Below are positions 44,614 to 50,570 of a stretch of 50,570 nucleotides of DNA, piece after piece. Source of the stretch: an uncultured Nocardiaceae bacterium (GTDB taxonomy: Bacteria; Actinomycetota; Actinomycetes; Mycobacteriales; Mycobacteriaceae); contig CAKZIX010000148.1 in the NCBI GenBank assembly GCA_936936565.1, forward strand, positions 1 through 50,570, written 5' to 3'. The translations under genes and the position numbers were made by a program. The notes under the pieces are model-generated. The model ran no database searches, was not told the DNA's origin, and was given only the letters and a program-made list of their open reading frames with translations. The number at the start of each line of letters is the position of its first letter. The stretch's first letter is position 1.

Positions 44614-45798
44614 TCAGGCGGCGGACAATTCGGCGCGCAACGAACTCGGAATCAGCGGCTCGTCGAGCAGGCGCCCGAAGGCCGCGGCCCGGTCCGGCGC
44701 CTGGTCCAGCCACGACCCGAGCAGCCGGTAGCCCTCCACGTACGTCGAGATGTAGGCCCGCCACAGCGGCGAGGACAGGAACCGCAGCGATTGCCGGGCA
44801 CGCTCGGGCGTGGCCAGCGTCCAGCGCTGCAGAAACTCCGACACCTCGTCGGCCGGGCGGCCACGATCGTGCAGCAGCAGCGCGGCGTCCTGGCGAACCC
44901 CGAGCAGCTGCCCTGTTGCCTGCGAAAGCCGTTGCGCGCGTTCACCATCGAACCGCAGTCCGAGGTCGGCGTAGATGTCCTGTGCCCAGCGCCCCCAGTC
45001 CGGGACGACGGCCGTGAGCGCCAAGTCGGCCAACCCTTCGGCCATCAGGCACTGCGGGGTGTTCACCAGGAAGATCGTCTGCTCGCCGTAGCCCGCGGCA
45101 ACGAGCCCGACCTCCTTGCGGCAGTGCTCGGTGTGGTGGCCCGGATAGGACTCGTGCGCGATCAGGTGCGGCAGGTTCGACATGTACTGGCGCACATCGG
45201 TGTTGATCGCCACGCGCGAGCGATGGTTGCCCAGGTAATAGTTGAACCCCGACCAGGGCTTGTCGGAAACGATCTCGTAGTCGACGATTTCGTTGTCCGG
45301 CAACGGATAGCGCTGCCGAACCAGCTCCCGCAGGGCGCCGGAGAAGGCGGCCACGCACTCGGCGAGGCGCTCCGGCGGGATCTCGTCGGCGTTGCGGTGT
45401 GCCTGCACCCGTTCGGCAAGCGCGCCGGTGCCGGGCAGCACTTCCGACATTTTCCGGTGCGCGTCGCGGTAGTCCTCGGGGTCGCCCATGTCGATGTCGA
45501 CGTCGAAGTACGCGGCCACCTCGTCGACGAATCCGATGTCGTCGCCGGCGAACTTGCGGGCCGAGCAGGCCAGCGCCCGCAGGTGTGCATCGACGAATTC
45601 GGCGCGGCCGGCGGGCAACTCGTCGAGGCGTCCGCGCAACGCCTCGGCGCGGGTGGCGAGTTCGCGCGGATCCGGGGCGGGGCCGTCGACGACCTGGCTA
45701 CGCAGCTCCGGATCGCCGAAGTACGCGTCGACGAAACCGGATTCGAGCCGGTCGAAGGCCAGCCCGAGCCGCAGGTACTCGCGCACGATGTCGCTCAC
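44614..45798 (-). CDS. DUF885-type metallopeptidase-like protein
   Basis: This 394-residue protein carries HESYPGHHTEH near residue 211, the DUF885 zinc-type HExxH variant with a second histidine run, and later LMAEGLADLA, which supplies a glutamate. It is shorter than typical DUF885 proteins (about 550-600 residues) and lacks a signal peptide, so it is cytoplasmic. It may be a carboxypeptidase-like enzyme; the substrate is unknown. The start is taken as GTG at 45798; the frame is open about 30 bases further. It converges with the hydrolase gene (10-bp gap) and diverges from coaA. Confidence 0.87.
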   Translation of the reverse strand: MSDIVREYLRLGLAFDRLESGFVDAYFGDPELRSQVVDGPAPDPRELATRAEALRGRLDELPAGRAEFVDAHLRALACSARKFAGDDIGFVDEVAAYFDVDIDMGDPEDYRDAHRKMSEVLPGTGALAERVQAHRNADEIPPERLAECVAAFSGALRELVRQRYPLPDNEIVDYEIVSDKPWSGFNYYLGNHRSRVAINTDVRQYMSNLPHLIAHESYPGHHTEHCRKEVGLVAAGYGEQTIFLVNTPQCLMAEGLADLALTAVVPDWGRWAQDIYADLGLRFDGERAQRLSQATGQLLGVRQDAALLLHDRGRPADEVSEFLQRWTLATPERARQSLRFLSSPLWRAYISTYVEGYRLLGSWLDQAPDRAAAFGRLLDEPLIPSSLRAELSAA

Positions 45799-45951
45799 CG
45801 CACCGAAGCTACCCCAGTGCGCAGGCACCCGGGCGACCTCCCGTGGTTTGGCGCGCGGCGGGAAGGGCCATGATTAGCGCATGCAGCGGGCCGCTTAGGC
45901 GTGGACAGCGACGGGAGTGCAGATGGGGCGAGCAGAGCGTAGGGGGCCGCG

Positions 45952-46884
45952 ATGGCGCGCGTGAGCGAACCGAGCCCGTACGTCGAGTTCGACCGCAAAC
46001 AGTGGCGGACACTGCGCAAATCGACGCCGCTGGTGCTCACCGAGGACGAACTGGCGCAGCTGCGCGGCCTCGGCGAGCAGATCGACCTCGACGAGGTCGC
46101 CGAGGTGTACCTGCCGCTGGCCCGGCTCATCCATTTGCAGGTCGCCGCCCGGCAACGGCTGTTCGCCGCCACGGCAACCTTTCTCGGCGACACGCATCCG
46201 GATCGCCAGGTGCCGTTCGTGATCGGGGTCGCGGGCAGCGTCGCGGTCGGCAAGTCGACGACGGCCCGCGTGCTGCAGGCGCTGCTGTCGCGCTGGGAGC
46301 ACCACCCGCGGGTAGATCTGGTCACCACCGACGGGTTTTTGTACTCGACGGCGGAGCTCACCCGTCGGGGCATGATGCACCGCAAGGGATTTCCCGAAAG
46401 CTACGACCGGCGCAAGCTGCTGCGGTTCGTCACCGAGGTGAAGTCGGGCGTGGCCGAGGTGGCGGCCCCGATGTACTCGCACGTGTCCTACGACATCGTG
46501 CCCGGGCGGTTCCACACGATCGAGCAGCCCGACATCCTGATCATCGAGGGCCTCAACGTGCTACAGACCGGCCCGCGCCTGATGGTCAGCGATCTGTTCG
46601 ACTTCAGCATCTACGTCGACGCTCGCATCGAGGACATCGAAAACTGGTACGTGCAAAGGTTTCTCGCGCTGCGCGCCACCTCGTTCGCCGACCCGAACGC
46701 ACACTTTCACCATTACGCCGCCCTCGACGACAAGCACGCCACGCTGGCCGCCAAGGACATCTGGAACTCGATCAACCGCCCGAACCTCGTCGAGAACATC
46801 CTGCCGACCCGTCCGCGCGCCACGCTGGTGCTGCGCAAGGACGCCGACCACACCATCAACCGCCTGCGCCTACGCAAGCTCTGA
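45952..46884 (+). CDS. coaA: Type I pantothenate kinase
   Basis: This 310-residue kinase phosphorylates pantothenate in the first step of coenzyme A synthesis. The P-loop is GSVAVGKSTTAR near residue 94; the acidic segment VTTDGFLYS, the YDRRKLLRFVTEVKSG segment and the pantothenate-binding NVLQTG and IYVDA segments follow. ATG at 45952 is used (AGGGGGCC upstream); GTG at 45961 is a close alternative. It is the Rv1092c orthologue and lies next to glyA as expected, with two extra genes between. Confidence 0.97.
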   Translation: MARVSEPSPYVEFDRKQWRTLRKSTPLVLTEDELAQLRGLGEQIDLDEVAEVYLPLARLIHLQVAARQRLFAATATFLGDTHPDRQVPFVIGVAGSVAVGKSTTARVLQALLSRWEHHPRVDLVTTDGFLYSTAELTRRGMMHRKGFPESYDRRKLLRFVTEVKSGVAEVAAPMYSHVSYDIVPGRFHTIEQPDILIIEGLNVLQTGPRLMVSDLFDFSIYVDARIEDIENWYVQRFLALRATSFADPNAHFHHYAALDDKHATLAAKDIWNSINRPNLVENILPTRPRATLVLRKDADHTINRLRLRKL

Positions 46885-47020
46885 CGACGAAACCGGTTGC
46901 CGCAGCAGCACGATCGCCGCCGCTTCGCGCCGAATTGTCACGTCGCGCCGCCAATTTTTCGGGCGGGAAGCGCGCGAACCCGCCGAGCGCAGCGAGGCCA
47001 TTCAACACAGCGCGGGCAAC

Positions 47021-47812
47021 TCAGACACCGAAGCGCCGGTGCCGTGCCGCGTAGTCGCGCAGGGCGCGCAGGAAGTCGACGCGGCGGAACTCCGGCCAGT
47101 AGGCCTCGGTGAACCAGATTTCGGAGTAGGCGCTCTGCCAGAGCAGGAATCCGGACAGCCGCTGTTCGCCGGAGGTGCGGATGACCAGGTCCGGGTCCGG
47201 TTGGCCGGAGGTGTACAGGTGCGCTCCGATGCCGTCGACGGTGATCGCCTCGACCAGTTGCTCGCCGGCGTTTCCGTCGGCAATCTCTTGACGCACAAGC
47301 GATTTCACTGCGTCGGCGATTTCCTGCCGGCCGCCGTAGCCGATGGCGACGTTGACGTGTACGCCGGTGCGTCCGGCGGTGCGGGCGGCGGCTTCGCGCA
47401 GCCGGCGCTGTGAGTCTTCGGGGAGCTGGTCGAGGGTGCCGACGACCTTGACGCTCCAGTTCTGCTCGGGCCCGGAGATCTCCTCGACGACGTCGGTGAT
47501 GATTTCGATGAGGGCGTCGAGTTCGCTGGGGTCGCGGCGCAGATTTTCCGTGGACAGCAGGTAGATGGTGGCCATTTCGATGCCGGCGGCGTCGCACCAG
47601 GACAGGAGTTCGGCGATTTTCAGCGCGCCCATGCGATGGCCGTGCGCCACGTCGGTGAAGCCGTTTTCGCGGGCCCAGCGCCGGTTGCCATCGCACATGA
47701 CGGCGACGTGGCGCGGATGCTGCTTGTCCTGTAAATGGCGTAACAGCCGGGATTCGTACAAGCGGTAAAAGGGCCCACGTGCCTTCTTCGGCACGATCTC
47801 CTTGGCTGGCAC
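47021..47812 (-). CDS. Short-chain Z-isoprenyl diphosphate synthase (Rv1086-like)
   Basis: This 263-residue cis-prenyltransferase has HVAVMCDGNRRWAR near residue 38, YLLSTENLRRD near 85, and RTSGEQRLSGFLLWQSAYSE near 205. It is very similar, as I recall, to M. tuberculosis Rv1086, which makes omega,E,Z-farnesyl diphosphate for decaprenyl phosphate. The neighbouring hemolysin III gene is the same as there. GTG at 47812 is the likely start; TTG two codons up is possible. Longer-chain cis-prenyltransferases (UppS) exist elsewhere in such genomes, so the short-chain role is inferred from synteny and similarity. Confidence 0.9.
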   Translation of the reverse strand: MPAKEIVPKKARGPFYRLYESRLLRHLQDKQHPRHVAVMCDGNRRWARENGFTDVAHGHRMGALKIAELLSWCDAAGIEMATIYLLSTENLRRDPSELDALIEIITDVVEEISGPEQNWSVKVVGTLDQLPEDSQRRLREAAARTAGRTGVHVNVAIGYGGRQEIADAVKSLVRQEIADGNAGEQLVEAITVDGIGAHLYTSGQPDPDLVIRTSGEQRLSGFLLWQSAYSEIWFTEAYWPEFRRVDFLRALRDYAARHRRFGV

Positions 47813-47947
47813 GAGCAATCAGCCTACCCATCCGGGTGCGCGCGGCGCCGGGAAGTATCGCCGGTGCGATCGGGGCTTTCGGTGACATACGATTCGAGAT
47901 AACCTACGGTCGCGTAAGTTACTGGCACGTCAACTTCGGAGGCGGGT

Positions 47948-48616
47948 GTGGCAACCGCAATGCTCGACGAGCTGCATCTCACCAAACCCCGCATGCGCGG
48001 CTGGATACACACCTGGGCGTTTGCCGTCTCGGTGGCCACCGGGATCGCGCTGGTCGCGATCGCCTGGGCCGTCGAGTCCGCGGAGGCCGCACTGGCGACC
48101 GCCATCTACAGCGCCACGGTGTGCGGCGTGTTCGGCATCAGCGCCGCCTACCACCGGCTGCACTGGTCGCCGGCGGCGCGGATGCGCATGAAGCGCGCGG
48201 ACCACTCGATGATTTTCGTCTTCATCGCGGGCAGCTACACCCCCTTCGCGCTGCTCGGCCTGCCCAGCCGCTCCGGCACCATCCTGCTCGCCGTCGTCTG
48301 GACCGGCGCCCTGGCCGGCGTCACGCTGAAGCTGCTGTGGCCCACCGCGCCCCGCTGGGTGGGCGTGCCGCTGTACCTGCTGCTCGGCTGGGCGATCGTG
48401 CCGGTCGCCGGCACCCTCACCCAGCACGCCGGTATCGCACCGATGGTGTTGCTGCTGGTCGGCGGCCTGCTCTACAGCGGCGGCGCCATCCTCTACGCGG
48501 CCCGCTGGCCGGACCCGTGGCCGGCCACCTTCGGTCACCACGAGTTCTTCCACGCCGCGACGGTCCTGGCCGCGCTGTGTCACTACGTCGCGGTCTGGCT
48601 CGTCGTATTCGGCTGA
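47948..48616 (+). CDS. Hemolysin III family (PAQR-type) membrane protein
   Basis: This 222-residue protein has seven membrane helices and the PAQR/hemolysin III motifs: SAAYHRLHW near residue 64, MKRADHSMIFVFIAGSYTPF near 80, and HHEFFHAATVLAALCHY near 197. The conserved histidines and aspartate probably bind zinc in the membrane. The family includes ion-leak and ceramidase-like activities; hemolysis is unlikely to be the native role. GTG at 47948 follows CGGAGGCGG. It diverges from the prenyl synthase gene as in M. tuberculosis (Rv1085c). The last 34 bases overlap the convergent TetR gene. Confidence 0.92.
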   Translation: MATAMLDELHLTKPRMRGWIHTWAFAVSVATGIALVAIAWAVESAEAALATAIYSATVCGVFGISAAYHRLHWSPAARMRMKRADHSMIFVFIAGSYTPFALLGLPSRSGTILLAVVWTGALAGVTLKLLWPTAPRWVGVPLYLLLGWAIVPVAGTLTQHAGIAPMVLLLVGGLLYSGGAILYAARWPDPWPATFGHHEFFHAATVLAALCHYVAVWLVVFG

Positions 48617-49233
48617 TCGGTGACGAGCACCCCGGCCAGCGCCCGGTCGATGTAGTCGATCGTGCGCCGCAGGATGTCGCCGAGCGGGTCGGCGAAATCC
48701 GTCTCCAGCCAGTGGTCGACGGCAGCGGAGAATCCCCACGTCGCCTGGGCCGCGGCGAACCGCGCGGTGAATTCGTCGATGCCGGTGATGCGCTCGACGA
48801 GCAGCCGCCGGATGTGGCCCTCCATCTCGGCGACCAGGCGCATCTGCCCGACCCGGACATCGGGTTCGCTGCCGACGATGCGATAGCGGCGCTTGGTCAG
48901 CTCCTCCTCGCCCGGGTCGGAAAGCATGCGCTCGACGAGCATCGTGCCGCCCACCAGCACGGCGCTGCGCAGTTCGGCCGCCGACATCCGCCAGTCGCCG
49001 CCGCCGGTGCGGATCAGGTCGAGAATCTGCGGGTCGTATTCGTCCCACAGCACCAGCATCTCCTTGGTGCCGAAGTACCGGTACACCGAGCTGGGCGACA
49101 CGCGTGCGGCCTCCGCCACGCGCTCGACGGTGACGTGGCGGTAGCCGTCGGCCTCGAACAAGTCGAGCGCGGTCCGCTGGATCTCGCGCATGGCGGCCAG
49201 CTTCTTGCGCTCCCACACAGTCGACTCCGGCAC
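48583..49233 (-). CDS. TetR-family transcriptional regulator, divergent from mmpL
   Basis: This 216-residue TetR regulator has a helix-turn-helix (FEADGYRHVTVERVAEAARVSPSSVYRYFGTKEMLVL, about residues 26-62) and a ligand-binding domain with an FSAAVDHWLETDF core. GTG at 49233 gives the short N-terminus VPESTVWERK. It faces the mmpL gene across 101 bp that contain a direct repeat and is its likely repressor. It overlaps hemolysin III by 34 bases at the 3' end. Confidence 0.93.
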   Translation of the reverse strand: MPESTVWERKKLAAMREIQRTALDLFEADGYRHVTVERVAEAARVSPSSVYRYFGTKEMLVLWDEYDPQILDLIRTGGGDWRMSAAELRSAVLVGGTMLVERMLSDPGEEELTKRRYRIVGSEPDVRVGQMRLVAEMEGHIRRLLVERITGIDEFTARFAAAQATWGFSAAVDHWLETDFADPLGDILRRTIDYIDRALAGVLVTDQPNTTSQTAT

Positions 49234-49252
49234 GACGTCCAGCCTATCGAAT

Positions 49253-49322
49253 CCTGATAGCCACTTGCAGGTTGCCCGCGCGGTTCGTAGAGTCCCTGAT
49301 AACAGCAAGTCACTTTCAGGTT
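49253..49322. promoter_or_regulatory. Direct-repeat operator candidate between TetR and mmpL
   Basis: CCTGATA plus CACTTGCAGGTT (49253-49273) and CCTGATA plus CACTTTCAGGTT (49295-49322) recur, with 2 and 9 bases between the parts. The second contains AAGTCACTT (49307-49315), a small palindrome. Two TetR dimers could bind. Confidence 0.5.
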
Positions 49323-49334
49323 AGGGGAACCCCG

Positions 49335-49977
49335 ATGTCGCTTGCGACCGTCGACGACACCGCGACCACACCGGGGCGCGCCTACCGCTGGGGGGTCGCC
49401 ATGGCCCGGCACCGGCGCCTCGTCATCGGCGTCTGGCTCGTCGTGGTCGTGGCCTGCGGCGCCGCCTACCCGGCCCTCAACTCCAGCCTGCTCGCGCCCG
49501 ACTACAGCACCGACAACTCCGACTCCATGCGCGCGAACAAGCTTGTGCGCGAACACTTCCCGCAGCTCGGTGACGAGCAGGGCGTCATCGTGTTCGACTC
49601 CACGGGTCCCAGCGCGCAGTCGGTGGAGTTCCGTTCGCTGGTCACCGACGTGCTGGCCGAGGTCAGGCAGGCCGACGGCATCGCCGGGGTGCTCGGACCG
49701 TTCGACGGCAATCCCGGCCAGATCTCCGACGATCAGCGCACGGCGTTCGCGATGCTCGCCTACGACGGCAACCCCGCCGAGGTCGCCGACCGCGCAGAAG
49801 CGGTCCAGAAACTGGCGCGCGCGGCCTCGACCGACAGCATCGACGTGGCCGTCACCGGCTACTCGCCGCTGCAGTCGACGGCGATGGAGGTCCAGACCAC
49901 CGACATGGAGCGCGCCGAAGGAGTCGGCATCCCCGTGGCGTTGCTGGTGTTGCTGTTCGCGCTCGGTGCCGCGGTCG
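49335..49977 (+). CDS. MmpL/RND transporter, N-terminal part, broken at a junction
   Basis: This is the first 214 or so residues of an MmpL-type transporter. It has a first membrane helix (LVIGVWLVVVVACGAAYPAL), the external porter domain with SLLAPDYSTDNSDSMRANKL, FPQLGDEQGVIVFDS and AAVTGYSPLQST-like features, and the start of helix 2 (GIPVALLVLLFALGA). A full protein would be about 700-1000 residues. At about 49970-49981 the sequence stops matching this family and runs in frame into a PBP-like segment. ATG at 49335 follows TAGGGGAACCCC. The regulator upstream makes it a real gene start; only the end is unreliable. Confidence 0.85.
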
Positions 49978-50335
49978 TCCAATTACTCAATGTGCAGGGC
50001 TTTTCCGCGGCGGAGCTGTCGGCCCAGGCGGCCGATCAGCGGACGACGACGCTGATCGATCCGGCGCTACGCGGTCCGATCACGGACCGCTCCGGCAAGC
50101 CGATCGCGTTCACGATGGAGGCGCAGGCCCTCACGTTCCAGCCGGTTCGCGTCCGCAAGGAACTCGCCGAGGCGAAGCAGAAGGACGAGACGGCACCGGA
50201 CCCGGCGGCGAGACTGAAGGATATCGCGAAAGAGATTGCTGCACAGCTGGGTTCGGTCGCCCCGGAGCGGGATGTGTTGGCGCAGCTAACCAGCGACGAG
50301 ACGTTCGTCTATCTCGCCCGCGGGATCGACCCGGC
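49978..50335 (+). other. Fragment of a PBP2/FtsI-type protein (pbpB-like), misplaced
   Basis: About 119 residues, from LNVQGFSAAELSAQAADQRT to TSDETFVYLARGIDPA, match the segment just after the membrane helix of actinobacterial PbpB. They include the PALRGPITDRSG stretch, followed by KPIAFTMEAQALTF. The start, the membrane anchor and the whole penicillin-binding domain are absent. It is read in frame with the mmpL fragment. Base composition seems slightly less GC-rich than the flanks. Confidence 0.75.
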
Positions 50336-50472
50336 CAGCGAACGACCGGTGCTGTTCGACATCGCCGACCCGACCTCGGTGGCCGCCGCGCTGGGCGACC
50401 TCGGCCCCGACGACATCGTGGTGAACTGCGCGGCCTACACCGACGTCGACGGAGCCGAGGCCGACGCGGAGG
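50336..50472 (+). other. Fragment of an RmlD-type dTDP-sugar reductase, misplaced
   Basis: About 45 residues, from LFDIADPTSVAAALGDLGPD to VNCAAYTDVDGAEADAE, match the early part of RmlD (dTDP-4-dehydrorhamnose reductase): the DIxD strand-helix and the NCAAYTxVDxAE motif. The N-terminal nucleotide-binding loop and everything after the motif are missing. It continues the same reading frame from the PBP-like fragment. Confidence 0.65.
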
Positions 50473-50570
50473 GCTCCTCCTCCGGGCCGAAGACCTTCCC
50501 GGAGTCGAAGACCTTGCCGAGTCCGCCGAACACGATGCCCGCGCCCACGAGGATGAGCAGCAGGAGCAGC
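50473..50570 (-). other. Antisense hydrophobic segment at the window end
   Basis: The plus strand here reads as a poor serine/proline-rich tail, while the minus strand reads LLLLLILVGAGIVFGGLGK and then an acidic FGPEEEP, a plausible membrane helix. It probably comes from a different gene in opposite orientation. The gene is not identified. Confidence 0.4.

Noticed and set aside
42047..44731. Very long plus-strand open frame over glyA and the hydrolase
   Set aside because: It runs through two well-supported genes in the wrong frame; its length is due to high third-position GC.
49335..50570. A genuine MmpL-PbpB-RmlD fusion protein
   Set aside because: The frame is open throughout, but each part is cut inside a domain and lacks its active site, and the last 100 bases only make sense on the other strand. 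An artefact is far more likely, so it is annotated as fragments.

Overview
This is a GC-rich (roughly two-thirds G+C), gene-dense actinobacterial chromosome segment. The protein set and gene order point to a mycolic-acid-bearing member of the Mycobacteriales, most like Nocardia or Rhodococcus. The evidence is a set of neighbours that, from memory, matches Mycobacterium tuberculosis Rv1085c-Rv1112 in broad order: hemolysin III, short-chain Z-prenyl synthase, coaA, glyA, phoH2, fumC, glpX, a DUF4245 protein, xseB, xseA, a lipid-droplet-associated protein, ispH, a DUF6542 protein and ychF. Further support comes from LGFP-repeat, MmpL and diiron-oxygenase/FprB genes. About 46 genes cover most of the sequence. 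I saw no tRNA, rRNA, CRISPR array, transposase or prophage.

Left third (1-17745). The window opens inside a sugar-type ABC ATPase, followed by an FAD monooxygenase, an AraC/GyrI regulator, two tiny genes (TM2 and KOW proteins), a membrane protein and ychF. A 435-bp gap after ychF carries a palindromic 30-bp-period repeat. Next come a DGPF (YCII-type) protein with an ECF42-type sigma factor that seems to start at CTG, then an fprB-diiron oxygenase pair with an operator-like dyad, then a complete four-gene sugar ABC importer on the minus strand. A YbdD-type small protein and an alkylation-repair pair (Ada-AlkA fusion and Ogt) follow, then an AI-2E family permease.

Middle (17696-33636). sbcC and sbcD overlap by four bases and face rmuC. 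Then follow the DUF6542, ispH, lipid-droplet, xseA/xseB, DUF4245 and glpX genes, a dispanin/DUF2752 pair, and fumarases of both unrelated classes (class I then class II) 13 bases apart.

Right third (33657-49334). A SnoaL/TetR divergent pair with a clear operator is followed by a beta-lactamase-like lipoprotein overlapping an epoxide-hydrolase-like gene, an LGFP lipoprotein, phoH2 with a long hairpin upstream, an uncharacterised gene divergent from an ankyrin protein, glyA, a secreted hydrolase, a DUF885 metalloprotease-like gene, coaA, the Z-prenyl synthase, hemolysin III and a TetR gene facing an mmpL gene.

Last 0.6 kb (about 49970-50570). The mmpL gene breaks off in its second membrane segment and runs in frame into part of a PBP2/FtsI-type protein (pbpB), then part of an RmlD-type reductase, then about 100 bases that read as a membrane segment on the opposite strand. 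This mosaic is most likely a library or assembly chimera and should not be read as a gene. Elsewhere the genes look ordinary and intact. Most convergent gene ends overlap or are separated by only a few bases, so terminators are few.
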